Shown one piece after another: positions 16,426 to 25,833 of a stretch of 64,000 bases of DNA (its first letter is position 1; every line of letters starts with the position of its first letter). Origin of the DNA: Streptomyces justiciae (lineage in GTDB: Bacteria > Actinomycetota > Actinomycetes > Streptomycetales > Streptomycetaceae). The notes beneath the pieces are model-generated. The model saw nothing but the letters and a program-made list of their open reading frames with translations, was not told the DNA's origin and made no database searches. Made by a program: the position numbers and the translations under genes. The stretch is from positions 248,001-312,000 of the forward strand of contig NZ_JADDXU010000012.1 of assembly GCF_015163075.1 (NCBI RefSeq), given 5' to 3'.

Positions 16426-17337
16426 TCAGTCGGTGGGGCCGATGCTGCTGCCCACCCCGCCGCCCCCGTCGTCGGCCATGGACCGGATGCCCTTGGTGAT
16501 CCGGTCCATGTCGGCCAGCGGCGGCCCGTCCTCGCCCGCGTCGAAGACATAGCGCACGATGACCGGCGACTCGGTGCCGACGCTGGACTGGAAGGCGAGG
16601 GACTGCACGTAACCGCCGGGCCCCTCGGCGGTTTTGACGCGCCAGCGCACGAAATACCCGGCGCGGCCCGCCACCGCGACCGGCCCCGACTTCACCACCT
16701 CGTGGGACTCGATGCCGCCGAAGGGCCGTTTGCCGACGAGGTCGCGGTCGTAGGCGGCGTCGGCGGCCTCGGAGATGTCGGCCTTGGCGAGGGCCTCGGG
16801 GGAGGTCTCGTCGTTGTCGGTGACCGTGCGGGAGATGACGAGGCCGTGCCGGCAGGTGCCGGGGTCGCCGGGGCAGTCGTAGGTGCCGTCGGTGGTCATG
16901 AGGATGTCGTCGTCGACCACGTACTGGGGGCGCACCCAGCCGTCGAGGAGCGGCACGGTGATGCCGTTGAGCTGGTCCTCGACGACGGCCGGGTCGTCGG
17001 CGGAGGGCTCGCTCGCCGACTCCGAGGGTGTCTCGGTGGTGGGCGCGTAGGTGGGGGTGACGGACTCGGTGACGGCCACGTCGGCGCCGGTGTCCCCGCC
17101 GTCGTCCTCGCGCAGGACGAACGCGCCCGTGACGATCGCGGCGACCAGCACGACCCCGGCGGTCGTGAGGGCGATCGCCTTGGCCCGCCCCGAGGCGCCC
17201 TCGGCGGGAACGGGCGCCGGCGGGCCCGGGAGTGCGGGCTCGCGCCGGTGCTCGGTCCAGGCGGTGCCGTCCCACCAGCGCTCCAGGTGCGGGGCGTGGG
17301 GGTCGCGGTACCAGCCGGGCGGGGGCGTCATGCTCAT
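16426..17337 (-). CDS. DUF2510-containing membrane protein
   Basis: 303 residues. The N-terminal DUF2510 motif PPGWYRDPHAPHLERWWDG is followed by TEHRREP, a linker and one membrane helix (AIALTTAGVVLVAAIVTGAF, about 54-74). A Ser/Thr/Pro/Glu-rich stalk and an extracytoplasmic domain of roughly 190 residues follow, with two cysteines (CPGDPGTC) that may form a disulfide. The family is common in actinobacteria and of unknown function. It starts 21 bases after the SDR stop codon on the same strand, so it may be co-transcribed with the glnA4 operon, though its content does not suggest a shared job. Confidence 0.8.
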   Translation of the reverse strand: MSMTPPPGWYRDPHAPHLERWWDGTAWTEHRREPALPGPPAPVPAEGASGRAKAIALTTAGVVLVAAIVTGAFVLREDDGGDTGADVAVTESVTPTYAPTTETPSESASEPSADDPAVVEDQLNGITVPLLDGWVRPQYVVDDDILMTTDGTYDCPGDPGTCRHGLVISRTVTDNDETSPEALAKADISEAADAAYDRDLVGKRPFGGIESHEVVKSGPVAVAGRAGYFVRWRVKTAEGPGGYVQSLAFQSSVGTESPVIVRYVFDAGEDGPPLADMDRITKGIRSMADDGGGGVGSSIGPTD

Positions 17338-17358
17338 CCCGGCACTGTAAGGCGAGGC

Positions 17359-18150
17359 CTACAGCGGTGTGACGTATGCCCCCGAGATTCCGCCGTCGAC
17401 GAGGAAGTCGCTGGCGTTGACGAAGGAGGAGTCGTCGCTGGCCAGGAAGGCGACGGCGGCGGCGATCTCCTCGGCCTCGGCGAACCGGCCCAGGGGGATG
17501 TGGACGAGGCGGCGGGCGGCCCGCTCGGGGTCCTTGGCGAACAGCTCCTGGAGCAGCGGGGTGTTGACCGGGCCCGGGCAGAGCGCGTTCACGCGGATGC
17601 CCTCGCGCGCGAACTGCACGCCCAGTTCACGGGACATGGCGAGGACGCCGCCCTTGGAGGCGGTGTACGAGATCTGCGAGGTGGCCGCGCCCATCCGTGC
17701 CACGAACGACGCCGTGTTGATGATGGAGCCCTTGCCCTGCTGCCGCATGTAGGGGATGGCCGCCTTGCAGCACAGGTAGACGGAGGTGAGGTTGACCTCC
17801 TGGACGCGCTTCCAGGCCTCGAGGCCGGTCTCCAGGATGGAGTCGTCGTCGGGCGGGGAGATGCCCGCGTTGTTGAAGGCGATGTCGACGCTGCCGTAGG
17901 TGTCGTACGCCGTCTTGAACAGCGCCTCGACCTGCTCGGCGTCGGTGACGTCGACCTTCACGAAGAGGCCGCCGACCTCGTCCGCGGCGGCCTTGCCGCG
18001 GGCCTCGTCGACGTCGGCGCAGACGACGTGGGCGCCCTCGGAGGCGAGCCGGCGTGCGGTGGCGAGGCCGATGCCGCTGCCGGCGCCGGTGATGACGGCG
18101 GTGCGGCCGACGAGACGACGGCAGACGATTTCCTCGGTGGATGAGGTCAC
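17359..18150 (-). CDS. Short-chain dehydrogenase/reductase in the glnA4 operon
   Basis: 263 residues, GTG start at 18150 overlapping the aldehyde dehydrogenase stop (GTGA). Classical SDR features: TGAGSGIG (cofactor loop), a following acidic residue in CADVDEA favouring NAD, NNAGI, catalytic YTASK and LCPGPVNTPLL. Because it is the last of three coupled genes after a gamma-glutamyl-amine synthetase and an aldehyde dehydrogenase, I infer that it oxidises the alcohol of a gamma-glutamylated amino alcohol to the aldehyde used by its neighbour. The substrate is not proven by sequence. Confidence 0.88.
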   Translation of the reverse strand: MTSSTEEIVCRRLVGRTAVITGAGSGIGLATARRLASEGAHVVCADVDEARGKAAADEVGGLFVKVDVTDAEQVEALFKTAYDTYGSVDIAFNNAGISPPDDDSILETGLEAWKRVQEVNLTSVYLCCKAAIPYMRQQGKGSIINTASFVARMGAATSQISYTASKGGVLAMSRELGVQFAREGIRVNALCPGPVNTPLLQELFAKDPERAARRLVHIPLGRFAEAEEIAAAVAFLASDDSSFVNASDFLVDGGISGAYVTPL

Positions 18151-19541
18151 TGTGCGGGGCCCTCCGTGCTGATGAAGACGTTCTTGGTTTCGGTGAAGGC
18201 GGTGAGGGCGTCCGGGCCGAGTTCACGGCCGAGTCCGGACTGCTTGTAGCCGCCGAAGGGGGTCCAGTAGCGGACGCTGGAGTGGGAGTTGACGGACAGG
18301 TTGCCGGCCCGGACGGCGCTCGACATCCGCAGGGCGCGGCCCACGTCGCGGGTCCAGATGGAGCCGGAGAGGCCGTACGGGGTGTCGTTGGCGAGGCGGA
18401 TGGCGTCCGCCTCGTCGGTGAAGGGCAGCAGGACGGCGACCGGGCCGAAGATCTCCTCGCGGGCGGCCTCGGAGTCGTGCGCCGCGCCGGTGAGCACGGT
18501 CGGCGCGAACCAGAAGCCGGGCCCGTCGGGGGCGCTGCCGCGCAGGCCGGGGATGCCCTCCGGCGCCAACGCCCTGACCCGCTCCAGTTGCTGACGGGAG
18601 ATCAGCGGCCCCATCTGGGTCTTCTCCTCGGCCGGGTCGCCGACGACGACGGCCTTCAGCGCGTCGGCGAGCAGTTCGCGCGCCTCGTCGTAGACGGACT
18701 CCTGGACGAGGATGCGGGTGCGGGCGCAGCAGTCCTGGCCGGAGTTGTCGAGGAAGGAGAAGGGGTCGAGGGCGGTGGCGAGGTCCGCGTCGGCGAAGAC
18801 GATGTTGGGGCTCTTGCCGCCGAGTTCGAGGGTGACCTGCTTGACCTGGCGGGCGCACTGCTCCATGACGGCGCGGCCGGTGCGGGTGGACCCGGTGAAC
18901 ACGATCTTGGCGACGCCGGGGTGTTCGACCAGGGCGTTGCCGGTGACCGGGCCATGGCCGGGCAGCACCTGGAACAGCCCCTCGGGCAGGCCTGCCTCCA
19001 GGGCGAGTCCGGCGAGCCGCAGGGCGGTCAGCGGGGTGGTCTCGGCGGGCTTGAGGATCACCGCGTTGCCGGCGGCGAGCGCGGGGGCGGTGCCCCAGGC
19101 CGCGATGGGCATGGGGAAGTTCCAGGGCGCGATGACCCCGACGACGCCGAGCGGTTCGAGGATGGTGACGTCCAGGCCGCCGGGGACCGGGATCTGACGG
19201 CCGTTCAGCCGCTCCACTCCCCCGGCCGCGTAGGCCAGCAGGTCACGGACGTTGCCGGCCTCCCAGCGGGCGTTGCCGAGCAGGTGACCGGCCTCCCGCA
19301 CCTCCAACCGGGCGAGCTCCTCGACGTGTTGGTCCACCGCGTCGGCGAACCGGCGCAGCAGCCTGGCCCGGTCCGCGGGCGCGAGTCCGGCCCACCTGGC
19401 CTGTGCCGTTGCGGCACGGGCGACCGCCGCGTCCACGTCGGCCGCGGTGGCGGCCGGCACGGTCGCCACGACCTCCTCCGTCGCCGGATTGAGGATCGTG
19501 AGCTCTTGCTCGTACTCGTGCGACAAGGAAGGACCTTTCAC
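18147..19541 (-). CDS. NAD(P)-dependent aldehyde dehydrogenase in the glnA4 operon
   Basis: 464 residues; GTG start at 19541 overlaps the glnA4 stop by four bases. Family signatures are intact: APWNFPMPI, GSTRTGRAVMEQ, the general base glutamate in LELGGKSPN and the catalytic cysteine in NSGQDCCARTRI (a CC pair), then EEIFGPVAVLLPF. It resembles gamma-glutamyl-gamma-aminobutyraldehyde dehydrogenases of the Puu pathway. In this operon it should oxidise the aldehyde produced from the gamma-glutamylated amine. A perfect overlap chain glnA4-ALDH-SDR implies fixed stoichiometry. Confidence 0.92.
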   Translation of the reverse strand: MKGPSLSHEYEQELTILNPATEEVVATVPAATAADVDAAVARAATAQARWAGLAPADRARLLRRFADAVDQHVEELARLEVREAGHLLGNARWEAGNVRDLLAYAAGGVERLNGRQIPVPGGLDVTILEPLGVVGVIAPWNFPMPIAAWGTAPALAAGNAVILKPAETTPLTALRLAGLALEAGLPEGLFQVLPGHGPVTGNALVEHPGVAKIVFTGSTRTGRAVMEQCARQVKQVTLELGGKSPNIVFADADLATALDPFSFLDNSGQDCCARTRILVQESVYDEARELLADALKAVVVGDPAEEKTQMGPLISRQQLERVRALAPEGIPGLRGSAPDGPGFWFAPTVLTGAAHDSEAAREEIFGPVAVLLPFTDEADAIRLANDTPYGLSGSIWTRDVGRALRMSSAVRAGNLSVNSHSSVRYWTPFGGYKQSGLGRELGPDALTAFTETKNVFISTEGPAQ

Positions 19542-20896
19542 AGACGTTCGAAGGAGCGGCGGAGCTCCCAGTCGGTCACCGCGGCGTCGAAGGCGTCCAG
19601 CTCGACGCGCGCCATGTTGCGGTAGTGCGCGACGACCTCGTCGCCGAAGGCGGCCTTGGCGATGGGGCTGTTCTCCCAGAGCTCGGCGGCCTCGCGGAGG
19701 GTGGTGGGGACGTGCTCGTACTCGGCGGTGTAGGCGTTGCCCGGGCAGGCCTCGGGCAGCTCCAGCTTCTGCTCGATGCCGTACAGCCCGGCCGCGACGA
19801 GGCCCGCGACGGCCAGGTGTGGGTTGACGTCACCGCCCGGCAGCCGGTTCTCGAAGCGCATCGAGCGGCCGTGGCCGACGACCCGCAGCGCGCAGGTGCG
19901 GTTGTCGTGGCCCCAGGCGACGGCTGTCGGGGCGAAGGAGCCGGGCTGGAAGCGTTTGTACGAGTTGATGTTGGGCGCGTAGAGGAGCGAGAAGTCCCTG
20001 AGCGCGGCCAGCTGCCCGGCGAGGAAGTGCCGCATGACCTCCGACATGCCGCCGTTCGCGGCCATGGCGTTGTTGCCGGCGGCGTCCGCGAGGGAGAGGT
20101 GGATGTGGCAGGAGTTGCCCTCGCGCTCGTTGTACTTGGCCATGAAGGTGATCGAGACGCCCTCCTGGGCGGCGATCTCCTTGGTGCCGGTCTTGTAGAT
20201 GGCGTGCTGGTCGCAGGTGACCAGGGCGTCGTCGTAGCGGAAGGCGATCTCGTGCTGCCCGGGGTTGCACTCGCCCTTGGCGGACTCGACGGTCAGCCCG
20301 GCGCCCGCCATCTCGTTGCGGATGCGGCGGAGCAGCGGCTCGATCCGGCCGGTCCCCAGCACCGAGTAGTCGATGTTGTACTGGTTGGCCGGCGTGAGCC
20401 CCCGGTAGCCCGCGTCCCAGGCCTGTTCGTAGGTGTCCTTGAAGACGATGAACTCCAGCTCGGTGCCGACCTGGGCGGTGTACCCGTGCTCGGCGAGCCG
20501 CTCCAGCTGGCGGCGGAGGATCTGCCGGGGCGCGGCGACGACCGGGGAGCCGTCCTCCCAGGCGAGGTCGGCGATGAGCATGGCGGTGCCGGCGTTCCAG
20601 GGAACGCGGCGGAGGGTGCCGAGATCCGGGTGCATGGCGAAGTCGCCGTACCCCCGGTCCCACGACGACATCGCGTAGCCGTCGACGGTGTTCATCTCGG
20701 TGTCGACGGCCAGGAGGTAGTTGCAGCCCTCTGTGCCGTGGTGGAGTACCTCGTCGAGGAAGAAGCGGGCGGCGAACCGCTTGCCCTGGAGTCGTCCCTG
20801 CATGTCGGGGAAGGCCAGGACGACGGTGTCGATCTCACCGCTCGCGACGAGGGCGTGCAGCTCCTCGACGCTCAGCGGGGCTGTGCGGTCTGCCAC
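19538..20896 (-). CDS. glnA4: Glutamine synthetase-like gamma-glutamylamide synthetase (GlnA4 type)
   Basis: 452 residues from a GTG at 20896, which has AAGGAG seven bases upstream; an ATG at 20947 lacks such a site. Glutamine synthetase family features: FPDMQGRLQGKRF, the metal/ATP glutamates in AKGECNPGQHEI, NEREGNSCHIHLSL, and RFENRLPGGDVNPHLAVAG. It lacks the regular GlnA adenylylation region near the C-terminus. In S. coelicolor GlnA4 has been described as a gamma-glutamylethanolamide synthetase and GlnA3 as the polyamine enzyme; gene order here (regulator divergent, ALDH and SDR downstream, hydrolase nearby) matches the glnA4 locus as I remember it. The symbol rests on that recollection and context. 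Confidence 0.88.
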   Translation of the reverse strand: MADRTAPLSVEELHALVASGEIDTVVLAFPDMQGRLQGKRFAARFFLDEVLHHGTEGCNYLLAVDTEMNTVDGYAMSSWDRGYGDFAMHPDLGTLRRVPWNAGTAMLIADLAWEDGSPVVAAPRQILRRQLERLAEHGYTAQVGTELEFIVFKDTYEQAWDAGYRGLTPANQYNIDYSVLGTGRIEPLLRRIRNEMAGAGLTVESAKGECNPGQHEIAFRYDDALVTCDQHAIYKTGTKEIAAQEGVSITFMAKYNEREGNSCHIHLSLADAAGNNAMAANGGMSEVMRHFLAGQLAALRDFSLLYAPNINSYKRFQPGSFAPTAVAWGHDNRTCALRVVGHGRSMRFENRLPGGDVNPHLAVAGLVAAGLYGIEQKLELPEACPGNAYTAEYEHVPTTLREAAELWENSPIAKAAFGDEVVAHYRNMARVELDAFDAAVTDWELRRSFERL

Positions 20897-20947
20897 GGGA
20901 ACGCTCCTTCGGCTTCTTCGCGCTTTTTCGGCCGGGCCGGAAGCCAT

Positions 20948-20970
20948 AAGGTATTGCGGAGAACCATTGC
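20948..20970. promoter_or_regulatory. Candidate operator, copy 1, in the glnA4/FadR divergent promoter
   Basis: Reads AAGGTATTGCGG, then AGAACCATTGC: two GG/CC-YATTGC direct half-sites. It lies 22 bases upstream of the FadR start and 51 upstream of glnA4. A copy stands at 21783-21805 in front of the hydrolase gene. Likely target of the FadR-type regulator encoded here. Confidence 0.55.
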
Positions 20971-20991
20971 TTGGGAAGGGGGTGCGGCGGG

Positions 20992-21738
20992 ATGTCGCTG
21001 GATCCGGAGGGCGGTCTGGAGGGCCGGCTGGAGGACCGTCTGACGCCGGTGCTGCGGCCGGTGCGGGCGGGCAACGGGTTCGAGGAGGCGCTGGAGCAGA
21101 TCCTCCAGGTCGTACGGCTCGGTCTGGTGCCGGGGGGCGAGCGGCTGCCGGCCGAGCGGGAGCTGGCGGAGCGGCTCGGGATCAGCCGGGTGACGCTGCG
21201 CGAGGTGCTGAAGGTCCTCCAGGACCAGGGGCTGGTCGAGTCGCGGCGCGGGCGGTACGGCGGCACCTTCGTGCTGCCGCGCGCGGACGCCGGCGGTGAG
21301 GACGAGCTGCGGCGGCGGATCGCCGAGGTCGACATCGAGGACGTCCTGCGCTTCCGGGAGGTGCTGGAGGTCGGGGCGGCGGGCCTGTGCGCGGCGCACG
21401 GGCTGACGGACGAGCAGGCGGACCGGCTGCGCGAGGCGCTCGCCCGCACGCAGGACGCGCCGCTGACCGACTACCGGCGCCTGGACACCCTGCTGCATCT
21501 GACGCTGGCCGAGCTGTGCGGCTCCCCGACGCTGACCGCGCAGTACGCGGCGGTACGGGCCACGGTGAACGACCTGCTGGACTGCATCCCGCTCCTGGTG
21601 CGGAACCTGGAGCATTCGCAGCGTCAGCACAGCGCGCTGGTGGAGGCGGTCCTCGACGGGGACGCGGACGGGGCGCGGGAGATGATGCGGGAGCACTGCG
21701 GGGGGACGGCGGCGCTGCTCAGGGGGTTCCTGGCGTAG
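20992..21738 (+). CDS. FadR/GntR-family transcriptional regulator of the glnA4 locus
   Basis: 248 residues from the ATG at 20992 (MSLDPEGGLEG); a TTG at 20971 is the other in-frame option. Residues about 33-100 form a GntR winged helix (LPAERELAERLGISRVTLRE, then GLVESRRGRYGGTFV). The C-terminal FCD all-helical ligand domain includes VLRFREVLEVGAAGLCAAHG and LDTLLHLTLAELCGSP, with histidines such as those in HLTLA and ERSQRQH-like positions (LEHSQRQHSALV) that often bind metal. It is divergent from glnA4 and upstream of the hydrolase gene, and a shared 23-bp element precedes both transcription units, so it is the obvious regulator. Confidence 0.9.
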   Translation: MSLDPEGGLEGRLEDRLTPVLRPVRAGNGFEEALEQILQVVRLGLVPGGERLPAERELAERLGISRVTLREVLKVLQDQGLVESRRGRYGGTFVLPRADAGGEDELRRRIAEVDIEDVLRFREVLEVGAAGLCAAHGLTDEQADRLREALARTQDAPLTDYRRLDTLLHLTLAELCGSPTLTAQYAAVRATVNDLLDCIPLLVRNLEHSQRQHSALVEAVLDGDADGAREMMREHCGGTAALLRGFLA

Positions 21739-21782
21739 CTGCGCGACCGGCGGGCTCTTGCCGTACCGGGCTCCGCTCAGCA

Positions 21783-21805
21783 AAGGTATGCGGGTAATCC
21801 ATTGC
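21783..21805 (+). promoter_or_regulatory. Candidate operator, copy 2, upstream of the hydrolase gene
   Basis: Reads AAGGTATGCGG, then GTAATCCATTGC. Aligned with 20948-20970 it keeps AAGGTAT, GCGG, AA and CCATTGC with one base gained and one lost. It lies 15 bases upstream of the ATG at 21821, overlapping the expected promoter or leader. Confidence 0.55.
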
Positions 21806-21820
21806 GGAGCTGGAGGACGT

Positions 21821-22504
21821 ATGGCTGGCAGGCCGCTGATCGGCATCAGTACGTATCTGGAGGCCGGGGCGCGCTGGGGCGTGTGGGAGCTGGAGGCGGC
21901 ACTGCTGCCCGTCGGGTACCCGCGCCTGGTGCAGCGGGCGGGCGGGCTGGCGGCGATGCTGCCGCCGGACGCGCCCGAGTACGCTGCCGCGACCGTGGCC
22001 CGCCTCGACGGGCTGGTGATCGCGGGCGGTCCGGACGTGGAGCCGGTCCACTACGGCGCCGAGCGCGAGCCCCGCACCGGCCCGCCCGCGCGGGAACGGG
22101 ACGCGTGGGAGCTGGCGTTGATCGACGCGGCCCTGGCGGCGGGCGTTCCGCTGCTGGGGATCTGCCGGGGCATGCAGCTGCTGAACGTCGCCCTCGGCGG
22201 CACGCTCGTCCAGCACATCGAGGGCCACGCGGAGGTGGTCGGTGTCTTCGGCCGGCACACGGTGAAGCCGGTGCCGGGGACGTTGTACGCCGGTGTCGTC
22301 CCGGAGGAGACGTCCGTACCGACGTACCACCATCAGGCCGTGGACCGTCTGGGCACCGGTCTGGTGGTGTCGGCGCATGCGGCGGACGGGACGGTGGAGG
22401 CCGTGGAACTGCCCACCGCCGACTGGGTGTTGGGGGTGCAGTGGCATCCGGAGATGGGCGAGGATCTGCGGGTGGTGCGGGGGTTGGTCACAGCCGCTTC
22501 CTGA
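21821..22504 (+). CDS. Class I glutamine amidotransferase-like gamma-glutamyl hydrolase (PuuD-like, peptidase C26)
   Basis: 227 residues; ATG at 21821 follows GGAGG by four bases. The catalytic nucleophile cysteine is in GVPLLGICRGMQLLNVALGG, and the His/Glu pair is in VQWHPEM near the C-terminus. AGGPDVEPVHYG is the oxyanion/substrate strand found in PuuD. It should cleave the gamma-glutamyl bond of an oxidised gamma-glutamylamine, returning glutamate, and so complete the glnA4-ALDH-SDR route. Its last 17 bases overlap the end of the convergent phosphotransferase gene. Confidence 0.9.
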   Translation: MAGRPLIGISTYLEAGARWGVWELEAALLPVGYPRLVQRAGGLAAMLPPDAPEYAAATVARLDGLVIAGGPDVEPVHYGAEREPRTGPPARERDAWELALIDAALAAGVPLLGICRGMQLLNVALGGTLVQHIEGHAEVVGVFGRHTVKPVPGTLYAGVVPEETSVPTYHHQAVDRLGTGLVVSAHAADGTVEAVELPTADWVLGVQWHPEMGEDLRVVRGLVTAAS

Positions 22505-23435
22505 GCCAGTCCAACGCCGCCTCGCCCTGGGCGCGTTGGAAGGCGCGGACCGTGGGGATGCCCGGCGGCGGGGGCTGGAGCGAGCGGTGGACGAAGTAGC
22601 CGGCCAGGCCCGCGAGGGCGGCGGTGACGGCGTCGGGGTCGGCTGCGCGGCCGAGGGGGTGCGTGGCGAACAGCTCCTCCGGGTCCGGGCCGCCCTGGGC
22701 CGTGACGCACGGGAGCATCAGCAGCAGGTCCAGCCAGGGGGCGCCCCGGACGACATGCGGCCAGTCGACGAAGACGACGCGGTCGTCGTCGGTGAGCAGC
22801 ATGTTGTCGGCGCGGAGGTCGCCGTGGGCGAGGGTGTCGCCGGTGACGGCCTCGGGCCAGGGGGCGGTGAGTTCGGCCAGCTGCGGGAGACGGTCCGCGA
22901 CCCACGGGTCGAGCCCCTCGGGCGTGGGCTCGTCCATGAGCCGCTGCCAGCCGTCGAACTGGTCGGCGAGGGAGTCGGCGGCGAGGGGTGCGTCGGGGAT
23001 GGGGGCCGGGGTGAGGGCGTGGGAGAGGTCGGCCACCGCGTCGAGGACGCGGTTCAACTCCGGTCGCCGCCATGGGACATGGGGCTGGCGGCCCTCGATG
23101 TCCTCGAGGACCAGGACCGTCCAGGTGCCGTCGTCGTAGGTGCCGAGGAGGCGGGGTGCGGGGACGGTGGACGGGAGCGCGGCGGTGTGGCGGGCCTCGC
23201 GACGGTGGAAGACCGGGCTCGTCTCGTTCACCTGTGCGCTGACCGCCTTCACGAAGGCGCGGTGGCCATGGCCGGTGCGGAGCCGGGCGGCGGTGCCCGG
23301 GGAGAAGCCGCCGGGTTGGGTGGCGGCGTGGACGACGGGGGCGCCGAGGATGTCGGCGACGGCGGTGTGGACGTGGGGTGGGAGGGCTTCCCAGGGGGTA
23401 CGGACGCCTGCGGCGGGCGGGGCGGTGGGTGGCAT
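22488..23435 (-). CDS. Aminoglycoside/choline-type phosphotransferase family protein
   Basis: About 315 residues from the ATG at 23435 (MPPTAPPAAGVRTP); another ATG is ten codons upstream. Kinase-like motifs of the APH family: HRAFVKAVS (ATP-binding lysine), VLVLEDIEG (hinge), HGDLRADNMLL (catalytic Brenner motif, Asp and Asn present) and VFVDWPHVV (metal-binding Asp). The substrate may be an antibiotic, a sugar or an amino alcohol such as choline or ethanolamine. Its place beside a presumed ethanolamine pathway is suggestive only. It converges on the hydrolase gene with a 17-base overlap. Confidence 0.85.
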   Translation of the reverse strand: MPPTAPPAAGVRTPWEALPPHVHTAVADILGAPVVHAATQPGGFSPGTAARLRTGHGHRAFVKAVSAQVNETSPVFHRREARHTAALPSTVPAPRLLGTYDDGTWTVLVLEDIEGRQPHVPWRRPELNRVLDAVADLSHALTPAPIPDAPLAADSLADQFDGWQRLMDEPTPEGLDPWVADRLPQLAELTAPWPEAVTGDTLAHGDLRADNMLLTDDDRVVFVDWPHVVRGAPWLDLLLMLPCVTAQGGPDPEELFATHPLGRAADPDAVTAALAGLAGYFVHRSLQPPPPGIPTVRAFQRAQGEAALDWLRKRL

Positions 23436-23479
23436 GGAAGGAATGGTGCAGGTCGGGGGTGGCACCGCACCAAGGGTTT

Positions 23480-23697
23480 TCGCCCCCGCCGCCCTTACCC
23501 GTTCCCATCCCCAGGGGCTGCCGCCCCTTCGACCCCGCCCAGGGGGCGCCGCCCCCTGGACCCCCGCTCCTCAAACGCCGGAGGGGCTGACCAACCAGCC
23601 CGTCCGGCGTTTGAGGACGAGGCCCCTTCAGGGCCGAAGCGGGGGTCTGGGGGCGGCAGCCCCCAGTGATGGGACGGGTAAGGGCGGCGGGGGCGAG
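23480..23697. repeat. Long nested inverted repeat (about 218 bp)
   Basis: Outer arms of about 30 bp match almost perfectly: CGCCCCCGCCGCCCTTACCC at the left end and GGGTAAGGGCGGCGGGGGCG at the right. Inside is a 14-bp perfect stem CCTCAAACGCCGGA (23569-23582) with TCCGGCGTTTGAGG (23603-23616). There is also a local palindrome CCAGGGGGCG/CGCCCCCTGG-like at 23540-23560. It fills the gap between the LysR and phosphotransferase genes. The inner CGGCGTTTGAGG motif recurs between genes across Streptomyces genomes, as I recall. Confidence 0.8.
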
Positions 23698-23705
23698 AGA
23701 AATCC

Positions 23706-24620
23706 CTACCCCCGCGTCAGCGACAACAGCTCCCGCGCCGGCCCCACCGGCCGATGCCCCGTCGGCCACACCGCGCGCAGGTCACGGGCCAGCGACACGC
23801 CCTCCACCGGCACCGGGACCAGCCTCCGCATCGCCATCTCCTCCCCCACCGCCAACTCGCTCAGCACCGCCGGCCCCGCCCCGCTCACCGCCGCCGCCTT
23901 CACCGCCGTGGTGGACGACAACTCGATCAGCGGACGCGCCAGACCCCCCAGCGCCGCGTCCAGCACCTGCCGCGTCCCCGACCCCTTCTCCCGCAGGATC
24001 AGCGGCGTCGCCGCCAACTCCTCCGCCGCCAGCGGGCGTCGGCGGCGGGCCCACGGGTGGGCCGGGGCCGTGACGACGATGAGGCGGTCGTGGGCGATGA
24101 CGACCGAGTCCAGGCCGGTCGGGACCGTGAGCCCCTCCACGAAGCCGAGGTCCGCCTCGTCCGCCAACAGGCGCGACGCCACCGCCGCCGAGTTGCCCGC
24201 CAGCAACGACACGGCCGTGTCGGGGCGTTGGGCCCGCAGGGCCAGCAGCCAGCCCGGCAGCAGATACTCCGCGATCGTCATGCTCGCCGCCACCCGCAGC
24301 CGCGAGTCCCGCCGGTCCCGCAGCGCCTGCGCCCCCGCGTCGAACGCCTCCGCCGCCTCCACGATCCGCCGCGCCCAGTCCGTGACCAGCGCCCCGGCGT
24401 CCGTCAGCCGCGAACCGCGGGGCGAGCGGTCCACCAGCGCCACGCCCAGCTGACGTTCCATGGACCGGATACGGCTGCTCGCCGCGGGCTGGGTGATGCC
24501 GACCTCACGGGCCGCCGCGCCGAGACTGCCGAGCCGCGCCACCGCCAGCAGCAGCTCCAGCGCCCCCAGGTCGGGGACTCTGTGCGCCAGCGTGCCGCTG
24601 ACCGTACCCTCACTGCTCAT
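23706..24620 (-). CDS. LysR-family transcriptional regulator
   Basis: 304 residues with the usual N-terminal HTH: LGALELLLAVARLGSLGAAA, then GITQPAASSRIRSMERQLG, and RLTDAGALV. The substrate-binding part starts near residue 108 (RLRVAASMTIAEYLLPGWLL). LysR proteins usually activate the divergent gene in response to a ligand; here that gene is a TDT-family transporter. The T-N11-A element at 24619-24633 covers its own start codon, implying autorepression. Confidence 0.92.
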   Translation of the reverse strand: MSSEGTVSGTLAHRVPDLGALELLLAVARLGSLGAAAREVGITQPAASSRIRSMERQLGVALVDRSPRGSRLTDAGALVTDWARRIVEAAEAFDAGAQALRDRRDSRLRVAASMTIAEYLLPGWLLALRAQRPDTAVSLLAGNSAAVASRLLADEADLGFVEGLTVPTGLDSVVIAHDRLIVVTAPAHPWARRRRPLAAEELAATPLILREKGSGTRQVLDAALGGLARPLIELSSTTAVKAAAVSGAGPAVLSELAVGEEMAMRRLVPVPVEGVSLARDLRAVWPTGHRPVGPARELLSLTRG

Positions 24621-24633
24621 AAGCCCAGTTTAT
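24619..24633. promoter_or_regulatory. LysR-type T-N11-A element
   Basis: ATAAGCCCAGTTTAT has symmetric ends ATAA/TTAT and a T-N11-A core. It sits in the 70-base gap between the LysR gene and the divergent transporter gene, overlapping the LysR start codon. Confidence 0.5.
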
Positions 24634-24690
24634 GCCCTCATAGAGAGATCGTCCCTGGTGGGGAGCACCGAACCGCGCGACGCTCGAAGC

Positions 24691-25833
<1,143 letters not shown>

